Shown: positions 11,841-22,876 of the stretch, piece after piece
Numbering within the stretch: the stretch's first letter is position 1
How the letters are laid out: each line of letters opens with the position of its first letter
DNA from: Blepharisma stoltei
Lineage: Eukaryota; Ciliophora; Heterotrichea; Heterotrichida; Blepharismidae
Assembly (NCBI GenBank): GCA_914767885.1
Contig: CAJZBQ010000027.1
Location: 62,001-126,000, forward strand
DNA length: 64,000 nucleotides
Direction of reading: 5' to 3'
Notes under the pieces: model-generated
Seen by the model: the letters and a program-made list of their open reading frames with translations, nothing else
Databases searched by the model: none
What the model was told of the DNA's origin: nothing
Program-made: the position numbers and the translations under genes

Positions 11841-13294
11841 TTATAGGGCTAATACGAACTTTTCTATATAGGAATAGTATTTCTGTTTTATAGCTGCTGA
11901 AAAAGCATTAGTAACTCTTCTGAAAAATTCAGACAAAAGCGGATGTCCTGGCCGCACTGAGCAAAAGGACTCAATATAATGTAACACTTCAACTACACCC
12001 GGAGTTGCCTGGAATACATATAATGGCCCTTCTATAAGGTACAAAAATAATAATAAACAGGCTTTAAGCCTCACTTGGGGGTTATGCAGATTCTGTAGTC
12101 TTAGCATTTCAGTATAAAATTTCGAGATTTTCTGTGGTTTTGCCCACACTTTAGCAACAAGTTTTTTAATGAATATTTCTTTCAGTGGCAAAGAGTTATT
12201 AGGGCATGCTTTTTGGACGAGCCCATAGGTGGATTTTCCTGACTTTAGCCTAGAAAAAGGAGAAATTCTTGGAAAGCAAGAAACAAAGCAGGACTGGTTT
12301 TCCATAAGATTTTGCTGCTCGTCGAGCTTTTCAAGGACAGATAATATATCTGCTCTCACAATAGGATTAGGATGGAGCATCATTTTTAACAAATCTTTTA
12401 CTTTCTGAGGCACTTCTTTGGGCAATTTCAGCTGGAATGTGTTTTTTTCTTGGTTGTTGTCAAATGGGGTATTTTCGAATAAAATAAAATAAAAAATCAT
12501 TCCTAATCCTCATATGTCTGTTTTGGTATCAGCTGAATGATTATTCTCCCCATTGCATTCTGGAGCTACTCCAAATTTAATTAAATATCTCATTACGCCT
12601 TATGATATTTATTATTGTAGCTATATATAAATAAGGAATAACCATTTGTCAGTACTAATTTGAAGTAGATCAGTGTTGGAAAATGGCATATCAAGTGGAA
12701 TCAATTTCGGTGACTGCTCAGTTGCATATTCAAGCCCGGATATTTTATAAACGTCGCCTTGGCATTGAATACTAGTAGGAGACAGGTTTCTGTGAACAAT
12801 CGGAGGGTCATGCTGATGCATATGTTTAATACCCAAAGCAATCTGATACAGTGCTTTTAAAGGATCCTGAACTCGGTTTGTCTGTAAAGTCCCATTCGCA
12901 CAGTACTCATACATAAGAAAATAAGAGCCTTCTGAGCTGCTTGCACTATGCAAAGTGATAATATTTGGGTGAGGATTTAGCTCTCTTACTTTCCCATCCA
13001 AATAATTTTTTAAAAAAATATAAAAATATTCCAATTAGAAGACATGCGAAAAAATAAAAAAAGGCAAGAATTATAAAAAAATGTATTAAAGAATAGCAAA
13101 AATGCTCATTTAATAGGGAGAGTTAATAAGCGGATTTCTTTCTTAATTTGTTTGATTCGTTGAGGAGTGGGGTTTTTGATATGTTTTAATAAATAAAAAA
13201 AGCCTGAATTCTTATCTTGTGCTTTATACTCTTCTGGTGAAATTTGTTTAACAAGCGAAATGGTTCTTCCTTGGATATTCAATTGGGTTTCCAT
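11841..13294 (-). CDS. NAK/AAK1-like protein pseudokinase
   Basis: Segments 11841-12593, 12639-12986 and 13124-13294 (1272 nt, 423 residues). Kinase-fold order is clear: N-lobe with LLKHIKNPTP, HPNIITLHSAS, hinge LMYEYCANGTL, then HRNLSPTSIQ instead of HRD, ISGLEY instead of DFG, an APE-like VAPECNG block, and DIWGLGMIFY in which the Trp is a UGA codon. The C-terminal region (VWAKPQKISKFYTEMLRL) resembles the AP2-associated/Ark-Prk kinases that act in clathrin traffic. Loss of both catalytic Asp residues argues for a pseudokinase. Two IESs interrupt it. The NAK assignment rests on pattern only. Confidence 0.75.
12594..12638. other. IES, 45 bp
   Basis: TA-bounded with short inverted ends TACGCCTTAT/TATTCCTTAT. 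Removal joins TDKW to LMRYLIKFGVAPE in frame. Confidence 0.75.
12987..13123. other. IES, 137 bp
   Basis: TA-bounded; inverted-like ends TACTTTCCCAT and TAACTCTCCCTAT. Removal gives EIRLL-RELNPHPNII. Confidence 0.8.
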
Positions 13295-13941
13295 AAATTA
13301 TTAACAATTTTTATTAATTTCTTTGCAGTAATTTTGAATTTATGGCTATCAAGCTCATTCTTAGCGACATTTTTGAGTTTAATTGAAATATAGTCCAACA
13401 GCGATTGCTTATGAACTATTCAGAAATTTTTTAATTTAATGTATAGAGACTGAAATGAAGGAAAAAAATAGTCTAACTTCCTTACCACTAACTCCTACAA
13501 CTCGGTGAGCAAACCAAACCATTGGAAAATCTCTAATTTTGGACAAAAGCCCACCCTACATGAGTGAACAAAAAATTTTTTAATATAAAATTTTGATACA
13601 TAAATGATAATTTTTATAAGGAAATTTCTAGCTAATTCTGTTTAATTTTAAAAAGCTTGCATTTTAGAATCATAAATTTTATAAATTAAATAAATATTTG
13701 CTTTTTCCAATTGAGATTTTTTAAAATAAAGAAAAAATTTTAATATATAATTTTTTTTAAAAATAAATTAACCCCCTCCATAAGCGAACAAAATGCTTTT
13801 ATTCAGCCATGAAGGGGCAGTAAGTATAAATTAAGCTGCAAGGCTCTTTTAATAATATATATTTTTTTTTAAAAAAAAAATTATTTTATATGTTCAGCAG
13901 AAGTAAATAAGAAGTTTTTAATAATTGAGCATAATTTAAAT
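13295..13941. other. Intergenic region with MITE family A, copy 2 (TSD TAA)
   Basis: Divergent promoter region between the pseudokinase and the CSPP1-like gene. A MITE occupies 13492-13820, flanked by TAA at 13489-13491 and 13821-13823; ends CTCCTACAACTCGGTGAGC and CAGCCATGAAGGGGCAG. The rest is AT-rich. Confidence 0.85.
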
Positions 13942-16900
13942 ATGCAATTTGATACAGATAAACAACTTCGAGGCTATCAAGACGACCCATACCGCCAACG
14001 AAGTATCTCAAGGCAATCTCAAGAGCCCCAAAACCAAGAAGATTTCTTCAAGCAATTCGAAAATTACAAATCAAATATAGAAAATCCCGGGATCAATCCC
14101 CAAATGAACTTCCAAAAAGGCCCCACAAATGACTTTAATGCTTTTCCATCAGGCAAAAAAGAGCAGCTCTTTGCGAATCCTAATATAAATGCAAATAATT
14201 TGGCAAACCCTACAACAGAAACAGAAAGAGATAGAAGGCTTCGATTAAGATCTGAAGAGCGCAAGCGTAGAAATACTGGCCAAGCTGCCAGTGTCTATGA
14301 GCAGCCACAAATCCAAGAATCCCTTGAAAAGCCAGCTGAAATGTGGGATTTTCAGAACCGGCAAGCCGATTTGAAAATGCTTTATGAGGTGCAAAATACT
14401 GAAAATCGAGGCTACCAAGAAGAAAAGCCCCAGATTTATAGCCAGCCTTCTCCTGAAATAAAACCAAAGGCTGCGTCTGTCCCAAGCAATACAAACTCTG
14501 ACGAGTCTGCCTCACTAAAATATCAAAAACAGCAGCAATATAAGGCATATTTAGATGAACAAGTCTCAAATACCCAGAATAAAGGAAGAGCTTTGTCTCA
14601 GCAAAGAGTTGAAACAGGCGCGACGGTAGATAATTATAATGACGCGAAAGAACAAGAAGCAAGGAAAAAGAGACAATATGCATTAGAACTACAAGCACAA
14701 ATTGACCAAAAAAATAAAGCTGTGGTGAGCCAAGAAATAAGGGAAGATGTGGGGCAGTTTCAAAACCCAGTGGATGCAGAAAGGGAAAAAAAGAGAAAAT
14801 ATGCCCAGGAGCTGCAGGCCCAGATACAGGCACAAGCACAAGCGAAAAATAGCCAGAAAAGGAATTTCTCAGATGAAAATAATTATGATATGAATTTGCA
14901 AGGAAATTCTCAACAGGATGCATCCTAAATTTAATAATTATTTTATTAATTCTCACAATTAAAAGCTTTTTTCTATTAAATACACTATTTTTCTATAAAA
15001 AATAAAAAAATATTATTTAAAACAATATAGAGCGGGAACGAAAGAAAAGATATGCCCAAGAGCTCCAAGCCCAAATCCAGGCCAAAGAAGCCCAAAAAGG
15101 TTATCGACGATCAACTACCCAGGACTCCTCTACTAGAAATTCGCAAGAGCAAGAATTTATGCCTCAGCAAACCCCACAAGACATAGAAAGAGAAAGGAAA
15201 AAACAATACGCTCAAGAGCTCCAGGCACAAATTCAAGCCAAACAGAATAAAAACACTGAGAAAAAGTATGAAAATTACAGCCATGACGCATTGCCACCTA
15301 AAGGAAACGACGAAGCTGCATTAAAGAAAAAACTATATGCACAGGAATTGCAAGCACAAATAATGGCCAAACAAGCCTTACAAGGGGATAGAAATAAGCG
15401 CTCAGCATCACTGGAAAGACCTAGCAGTGAGATTTATTATCAGCAAAAACAAGACGTTTATCAGCCTCGGCAAGAAAATTTGTATCAAGCTAGACAAGAA
15501 AGTCCATATCAGCCTAGACAAGATAATTTATATCAGCCAAGGCTGGTTAGACTTAAAATCGATCTCATCCACCCCATAAATCTCACCTCATATATTAAGA
15601 TAAGAGATAAGATATCAGATATGTTGATAAAATATCTGAAAATCGTGTTTAAGTAGTATTTTTACTTATGAACTGCAATATTTTTATTATTTTTTGATTT
15701 CAAGGATAGGTGGGGTGTGTTTTACATTAGCCCATAAGGCAAGAAAATATGTATCAGCAAAGAGATGAACAATTTTCTTCATTTGACCAAAGGGCATTTA
15801 ACCCTGAGTATGAAAAAATGATGAATCCAGACCAATTCCAGTCCTTCCAGCCTTCTTATGACAAGCCGCCTGAAAGATTTCAGTCCTTGCCAACCCAGCA
15901 GGACTATCCTCCCTATAATCCTCCACAAATATGCCCTCCCCAAAATTATAACCCTCACTCCCCCTTCATGAGTGAGCAAAATCATTGGAAGAATCCCCTG
16001 CTTTTTGGGCAAATACCACCCTCCATAAGGGAACAGAAATTTTTTTATGGTAATTTGTATAATAAAATCTTTAGCTGATTCTGTTTGATTTTTAACAGCT
16101 TACAATTTGAAACAAATAATTAATACTTGCATAAAATTATTTCGAATTCGGATTTTTTTCAAATTTTGAAACAAAAATTTACTATAAAATTTAAATTAGC
16201 ACCCTCTGTGAGACAAAAAACAATTTGTGTTTGCTCGTGGAGTCAGCAAGAAATTCCTCTCACTAGAGAAAATTCTATTACAAAACCAAATGGCCCACCT
16301 CAAGATCGAGAAAAAATCAATAGGTACCGCCAAGAGCTAGAAATCCAAATAGAAGAAGCGAAAAAGCGAAAAGAAGAAGAAAAAAGAAAGCAAAAAGAAG
16401 ATGACGAAAGACATGAAAAAAATTTTTTTATGGAAGTCCCTAATGAAAATAAGCCATTAATTATGAAAAAAATCGACCCAAATAGGCCAAGTGAAGACCA
16501 TCCGCAGGCTCAAAGATATCAAGAATTGATGGAAAAAGCGAAAGTCCAAAAGGAAAATCCAGAAGAGTTTCCTGAGGTCAAGCAGAATTATAAATTTCAG
16601 CAGGAAGATTCTAACTCCCCCAAGTAATCAGAAATTTCTTGTGTATTGGTGGATTTGACACGAAATTTTAAACAAAATTGAATTTGCTTATTATTACCCC
16701 GGAATTTGGATTTATGGCATTTTAGCTGAAAACTCCCAATGATAAGGAAATTAAATTTACAATTAAAAATTTTGTGTAAAAACCCCCCACAAATAAGCAA
16801 GAAATAGCTTATTTCTGAGGAGAGTAAGGCTGATTTTAATCGACCTCAGAAGATAGCAGAGCCGTCTGGGATTGATAGTTCTTTTCCGCCTACCAAGCCA

Positions 16901-19710
16901 AATTATAAATTTCAGCAAAAGCAAGAAGAGTTCAGCACAGGAGCTGCAAATTTCCCTCCCACAAATCCACAGTTAAATTTCCCTTCTGCCACAAATTTCC
17001 CTCCTCCTCCTCCTCCTTTCCTTCCAAACCCACAATTTAACTTCCCAGATACCCAATTACAATCTCCTGGGAATTTTCAAAAAAATCCTGCAAATGACCC
17101 TCGGAATGCTTATTTAAAAGAAAGGTTCCTTCACACGAGGTCTACTCCATAAACCTATTTTTTTTGGCCTAATTTTTTTTGGCCTATTTTTTTTTGGCCT
17201 ATTTTTTTTGGCCTATTTTTTTTAGCCTATTTTTTTGGCCTATTTTTTCTTAGCCTATTTTTTTTTTTCGCCTAAATATTTTGGACTTTTTTTGGCCATT
17301 TTTTAGCTATTTTTACTAATATTTAGGCCTAATTCCATACTAATGATTTTAATATAATTTTTAATGTATTTAAAACGATTTTATCAACATAAAATACACC
17401 TTTAACAGATCTCTTACTCCATGAATCCTAATTCATTGCTTTTTAAATTTCGAGAATTTTAAATTTAATTAGGATTTTTCCACTTAATTTACTCAATATT
17501 AATCGTGTAAAGAAATATATCCGTTACCCAATAATTATTTAGTTCTCTCAGCAGCTTCATGAATTATCCTCGACAGAAAAAATAGGCAAAAAAATTAGGC
17601 CAAAAAAAAATAGGCCAAAAAAAAATAGGCCAAAAAAAATAGTCTTTATGGAGTAGACCTCGTGTGAAGACACGTAAAAGAAATGCAAGAAATTCGTATG
17701 GAAAGAGAAAAAGCGAGAGACCAAATGTTAGAAATGAGAGAAATGATGCTAAAAGAAAGAGAAAAGCAACTAGAAAGTATGCTGCTTATGCTGAAAATCC
17801 AGCCTCCAATGTATGGATTTCCACCACAGCAGACAAGACCAGTAAGTTATGGGTCAAATATGCAGATGGAGCCTAATGAATTTCCTCAGTATAATATGCC
17901 GAATCCTCAATACCCTCCTGGCAATAGGCAATATACTAATCCATTGATGACAGAGACTTCTAATCCTTATGAAATCCCTCAGCCAAATGCAAATTTTAAC
18001 CAAAAACCTTATGATTTAGCTTCTCAACCCAACTATCCTCAGTCAAATACAAACTTTAACCAAAAACCTTATGACTTAGGCTCCCCACCTGCAAATTATT
18101 CGCAGCCTTATGACTTTTCTGCCCCAAAAATAAATAAAGATGCAAAACAAAGCTTATTTGGACAGCCTCAAAATTCAAATTTGGTGGATTTGCAGAATGA
18201 GCCAAGCTTTAAACAGCCTGGCTATGCTGATTTATTACTCCCTATAATTAATTAATAATTTTTAAATAAACAAGCTTATAAATATTATTATTAATTAAAA
18301 TATTAATCAGAAGATTTATCGGCAAATCCTCAATCAGAAGAATTATTTGAAAAATCTCTAATGAGCTCCCAAAAATGGGTAGATCCTCATTTAATGAAAT
18401 GAGGTGACGTCAAAATTGCAGACAGCACCCAAGTTCCTATTGAAAACTCTTCCCCTGAGCGTAAAAAGTGGGGCTCTCCTAACTCCCGTACCTCCGTGAG
18501 TGAACAAAAAATTTTGTTCACTCACGGAGGGGGGTTTAATTTTTTTTGTAAACAAATTTATATATAAAATTTTATAAAAAATATTTTTTTCGAAGTTTGA
18601 TAAATCCTAATTCGCAAAAATTGGAACGCAAATATTGATTTAATATATAAAATTTATGTTTTAAAAGCAATTCGTTTAAAATTAAACAGAATTAGCTCTA
18701 AATTTCTATATACTAATTATCATTTATATATCAAAATTTTTTTTCCATAAAACATTTTTGTTCACTCATGGAGGGTGGTTTTTGGGCAAAAACAATCGAT
18801 TTTTCTAATGGTTTTGTTCATTCACGGAGTGGGGAGTAAGAAAAACCTTGATGTCGAAGTAAAAAACTACGACACCCTCAAAACTGATTCGCAAGATACC
18901 CCAAAATTCCAGCTGAAAACAATTCCTGAAGAAAACCCAGCTCTATTCCAAGCTAACGAGGTCGACGAGCACATAGAAGAAGAAATCAATGAAATTTACC
19001 CCACACAAGAAGATGAAGAAAAAGAAAATTTAATTGAAAATCCATCATCAGACAGCAATAGAGAAATCGTCCTGTCTCAGCCAAAATATGAAGAAAGCGC
19101 TGAATTAAAGATGGCTCCTGACAGTTTAAGAGGGTCTGAAGACTCTATTAATATGCAATCTGCCTCTATTGGCAGCAATTTCTCAGAAGCAAAAATAACC
19201 CCAAAGGTAGAAATTGCATTTAATTTTAAAGAGCCAGCAGAAGAGACGTCTACTGATATAATTAATAATTTTTTACAGGACCAAAAGCAGAGGCAGGTTA
19301 TTGGAAAGCCTGAAGCCCCAAAGAGAAGCCTTGCAATAAGCAGGCTAGATGAAGCGAGGATGTATGCGAAACAGCAGAAGACAAAGGACGTTTTTGAAGA
19401 GCTTGATACGAAGCTGATGGAAGGGCTTTTTAAGCCGAAATCTACCCCAAAATATGAAGATTCGTTGGAAAAGCCTGCCAAAGAGGTAGCGTTTACAGGC
19501 AAATTTACAAAAGTGGCACTAAATGAGCTGAGGAAACAGAAATACCAAAATTCAATTGATAATATACTGCAGGATTCGAGGCCAAGCTCAAAAAGTTCGA
19601 CACGGCAAGCTGTTGATGAGTTTTTAAGCAAGTTTGAAAAAGAAAGCTCGCCTCATAAAAGTTCAAGCCGCCAGTCAAGAAGATATGAAAATCAAGACCC
19701 AATCATTTAA
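13942..19710 (+). CDS. CSPP1-like microtubule/cilium repeat protein
   Basis: Eight retained segments: 13942-14888, 15026-15530, 15752-15957, 16246-16614, 16828-17114, 17675-18232, 18317-18482 and 18840-19710 (3909 nt, 1302 residues), with seven insertions between them. The protein is low-complexity, with repeated blocks of the type KKRKYAQELQAQIQ (at least five, for example near 14670, 14790, 15035, 15190 and 15320). These resemble the KxxYxxELxxQI motifs of CSPP1, which binds microtubule ends in cilia and spindle poles. YQPRQ repeats follow (15450-15550), then Pro/Asn-rich tracts with QKPYDL repeats and a Ser-rich basic C-terminus. The family call rests on the motif only. Exact boundaries of the second insertion are ambiguous. 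Confidence 0.7.
14889..15025. other. IES, 137 bp, starts with coding-like sequence
   Basis: TA-bounded (GA-TATG on the left, AA-TATAG on the right). Removal gives NNYD-IERERKKRYAQEL. The first 36 bp read in frame as codons before a TAA, so unremoved copies would encode a short alternative tail. Confidence 0.7.
15531..15751. other. IES, about 200-221 bp, boundaries ambiguous
   Basis: Interrupts the YQPRQ repeat region. Three in-frame solutions exist: TATCAGC direct repeat (15531-15751), TA pair (15529-15734) or AAGGC direct repeat. The repetitive coding sequence prevents a choice. Confidence 0.6.
15958..16242. mobile_element. MITE family A, copy 3 (TSD TCA)
   Basis: 285 bp, left end CTCCCCCTTCATGAGTGAGC, flanked by TCA (15955-15957 and 16243-16245). 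Removal with one TCA gives NPQQEIPLTREN in frame. There is no TA at the boundary. Confidence 0.85.
16615..16824. mobile_element. Small inverted-repeat element (TSD TAA)
   Basis: 210 bp, begins CTCCCCCAAGTAATCAG, ends in a hairpin AATAAGCAAGAAATAGCTTATT-like block and GAGGAGAG, flanked by TAA. Its interior differs from families A and B. Removal gives QQEDS-KADFNRP in frame. Confidence 0.75.
17124..17674. mobile_element. 551-bp foldback/TIR element with 9-bp TSD
   Basis: Direct repeat TAAAAGAAA at 17115-17123 and 17675-17683. Termini are long inverted repeats (CTTCACACGAGGTCTACTCC...) that run into tandem T(8)GGCCTA units on the left and their complement on the right. The interior, about 17290-17570, has no ORF. 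Exact removal gives NAYLKE-MQEIRMERE in frame. A 9-bp duplication with long TIRs is typical of Mutator-like elements; this is inference. Confidence 0.85.
18233..18316. other. IES, 84 bp
   Basis: Flanked by direct repeat GATTTAT containing TA. Removal gives GYAD-LSANPQSEELF. Confidence 0.8.
18483..18836. mobile_element. MITE family A, copy 4 (TSD TAA)
   Basis: 354 bp, flanked by TAA. Removal gives RKKWGSP-KKNLDVEVKNYD in frame. Confidence 0.9.
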
Positions 19711-20217
19711 TATTTTAAATTTATGTTATAGATAGTATCATTACACTCTTTACTTAAATAAAACATGCTTTTATATCGCTATTATTTGCTAGTCTTAAAT
19801 TTCAATATAGTCTACCATATATAGTATTACAAAATAATAAAACTATTTTTAACAGCAGTTTACTGTCGAATTGAAATAATTGTTTACACCCTAAAATATT
19901 TTTGCAGGTTGTGACATTTTCATTTAAATAAAAGACTATTATATATTTTACTGAATCATAAGCCATTATTTATTATGTGACTTTAATTGTAATGCTATAC
20001 ATACTTTATTCCTATTGGTAAAAAATTGATAGCTTAGAAGTTCTCTAAATCCAAAACTCTTTATTATTCTCACCATAAAATTATACTTTTTAAAAATAAA
20101 ATATCCCTGTTAGCTATAACAAATATTATATTAAATCCCTCTTATCTCTTTTGATCTATCTGCTTATTCTTATCAAATTGCTTATTGCTGCATTTTCACA
20201 CCTTAGTTATTAATAAA
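19711..20217. other. Intergenic region, AT-rich
   Basis: About 500 bp of AT-rich DNA between the CSPP1-like gene and the first cyclic-nucleotide-binding gene. No ORF, repeat or RNA gene recognised. Confidence 0.5.
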
Positions 20218-22384
20218 ATGATTGAAGCATTGAGGCGCCGGAATTCAGTCTCCCTTCATGTAGATGATGAAAACTTTTTAAAATTCAAAAGAAGAAATTC
20301 TTACGTTGGTCTTCTCAAAGACACAGAAGGCGAAGACTCATTGAGTAGCAAAAATTCGTTCAAACTTATAAGAATGATTTTAGGGCTAAAGCCCTCAGAG
20401 CGGACTCCTGAAATGATTGAAAAAGTTTATCATTGGACGAAAAGCCTAAAATTTTTCCAAAAATTAAGAGAAGAAAATTCAGAGGAAACCCATATAGCTT
20501 GTTGCAATTAGTAAAAAAAATAAAAAATTATTTTAATAATTTTTTCTGGGAAATGTCGTTAATTATTGTTTGAAAGCTAAAATAAGGGCTTTTTTAAAAA
20601 TGATTTTTTTTAATTGCAATTATCTCCAATATGAGTTTCATCATATAGAATCATTCGTTATAAGGCAAGGCGATATAGGGACGAAATTTTATATTATTTT
20701 AGATGGAAAAGTTAGTGTAATTAGAGAAAATGAAGGCGAAAAATGCACTGAAATGACGGAACTTGGACCTGGAGAAGCATTTGGAGAACGAGCACTAATG
20801 CTTGGAGTTCCTAGAGCTTGTAGTGTAAAATGCATCACAAACTGCAGCCTAGGTGTATTAGAGATCAGTGACTATAAAAAAATACTTGAATCATTTATGG
20901 AAGAAAAATATAGCTCATTAATAGCTATGCTTACTCCCCCTACATGAGTGAACAAAAGAGTCTTGTTCGCTCATGGAGGGGGGTTATTTTTTTTTTTAAA
21001 AAAATATATATAAATTTTATCGAAAAAATCCCACTTCGCAAAAATTGGAAAAGCAAATATTAATTTAATCTGTAAAATTTATGTTTTAAAGTGCGATTTG
21101 TTTAAAATTAAACAGAATTATATCGAGATTTCATTATACTAATTATCACTTATATATCAACATTTTTTCTATAAAAAATTTTTGTTAGTTCACGGAGGGT
21201 GAGTTTTTGGTCAAAAAATAGGGATTTTTCTAATGGTTTGTTCGCTCACGGAGGAGAGGGGAGTTAGAGAATTGCCAATGTTTAAAAACAGATCCAGCCA
21301 TTATTTACAAAGGCTGACTTATCATTTTAAACCTCGAAAATTCCAAAAGAAGCAGTGCGTTTATAAAGAAGGAGATCCTGCTAATGAAGTATTTTTAATA
21401 CAGCAAGGGGAATTTAATTTATCAAAAAAACTAAAAATTTCTTTACAATCCTCAAAAGCTTTCCCAAAAACTTCAAATTTAAAAAATAAACAAATTTCTA
21501 GAGACGCGCCAATTGTATTGCTCGGAAAAGGCTGCATGTTTGGAGAAGAAGAAATTTTGTCAGAGCTCGATAATAGATCGACCTCATGTTTTTGCGCATC
21601 TGACGAAGGATTTGTTTTAGCCATCAGCAAAGAAAATTTTCAGAAAAATATTTTAAAAAGTGAAGAAGCTGCTGAATTTTTGAAAAAAAGAACTGAAAAT
21701 AAGCTTGCTTCAAGGCAGGCTACAATCGACCAAAACGTGTATTTGCAGAAATTAAAATCAGGGATTATCCCTATTAAAGCTGATGAAACTCCTCCACCGC
21801 TTCCTCCAATAAAACAATTACCGCCTCCATTAACGATAAATACAAATAAGCCACAACTGTTAAAGCTTCCAATGACTCCAAGAGGTTCTTCTCTATTAAC
21901 TCCAATTAACGACCTATCTGGAAGCGAAAGTCCATGCAAATATCCAGATGAAAAAGGCTCTCTTTCACCGGCAAAAAGTTTTCGGCTTGAAATTCCTCCT
22001 CTTTTTACCTCTTCTAATACGCCAATGACGCCAAGCATAATTTCTGACTCAAAGAATCCAAGCCTTTCTCCGCCAAAGCTAGAAAAAAGTGAATCAATGC
22101 CGATATTTAGTCATACTCCTAGAAAATCAATTATACCTCCAATTGAAGACTATATAAATTGTCCCAAAAAAAAGCAAGAAAGACTGTTTAAAATTAAAGA
22201 AATTGTAAATATCCATACCCATATGATGAAAGTAAGTAGTCTTAAAAAAGAATCATTGAAAGGATTTATAAGGACTGATCGTGGAAAAATGCTGACCTCG
22301 CCGGTTTTGCTGGATGATAAAGAGTGTGAATCTCCTATGAAGATTGAAAGAAGTAAAATATCAAGGAAATCTTCTGTGCTTTAA
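20218..22384 (+). CDS. Cyclic-nucleotide-binding protein, paralogue 1
   Basis: Segments 20218-20508, 20621-20933 and 21267-22384 (1722 nt, 573 residues). An N-terminal basic Ser block RRRNSVS and a second RRNS look like PKA-type phosphorylation or pseudosubstrate sites. CNB domain 1 (about residues 100-200) has a good phosphate-binding cassette GEAFGERALM-LGVPRACSV with Glu and Arg in place. CNB domain 2 (about 202-320) is degenerate: GCMFGEEEIL then NRSTSC, without the usual Arg-Ala. The C-terminal 250 residues are Pro/Ser-rich. It resembles a PKA regulatory-like or EPAC-like sensor without a catalytic domain. A tandem paralogue follows; the start was fixed by aligning the two. Confidence 0.9.
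20509..20620. other. IES, 112 bp
   Basis: Flanked by direct repeat TTGCAATTA containing TA. Absent at the same position of paralogue 2, which reads straight through (HIACCNYLQYEF). That is independent support for the boundary. Confidence 0.92.
20934..21263. mobile_element. MITE family A, copy 5 (TSD TTA)
   Basis: 330 bp between CTATGC-TTA and TTA-GAGAATT. Removal restores IAML-RELPMF. Paralogue 2 has a retroposon at the same codon. Confidence 0.92.
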
Positions 22385-22876
22385 TAAAATTATTTAAAAT
22401 TTGTAATTAACTGAATATGACAATTTATAATTTATTATATGTGCATGAATATGATTTTTATTTATTTTATAATGCGAATTCTTTAATTCTTGAATCTATT
22501 TTAGATAAAAAATTCATGCAAATATTTTAGCAATAATTAAAATTATCATATAAAATACCAGTTTTACTGCTTATTTTCATCATTAAAATAATTATTAAAC
22601 TTCTTATTTAATTTTGATATCTAGACTATCAGAATTTTATTAAACTATCTTAATTAAAGGTTCTGACCTTTTTTATTATAATATTAAATTATTTTGTGTG
22701 ACTCTAATCATTATGAAATATTACATTTTAATTATTGAATTTTTCTATCATTGATAATTTACATATTATAATTTTAGCTTATTAGACCCTTTAAACTCCA
22801 TAATTTATAATAAAACTTTATTATTTTTTAACCATAAAACTATTACAGCAATTTTGTTCCTTAATAATTAATAAAA
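22385..22876. other. Intergenic region, AT-rich
   Basis: Separates the tandem paralogues. No gene or repeat recognised. Confidence 0.5.

Noticed and set aside
14210-14956. 248-codon minus-strand ORF opposite the CSPP1-like gene
   Set aside because: Shadow of the plus-strand repeat protein; composition (Leu/Phe/Tyr-rich) is the complement of Gln/Lys/Glu codons.
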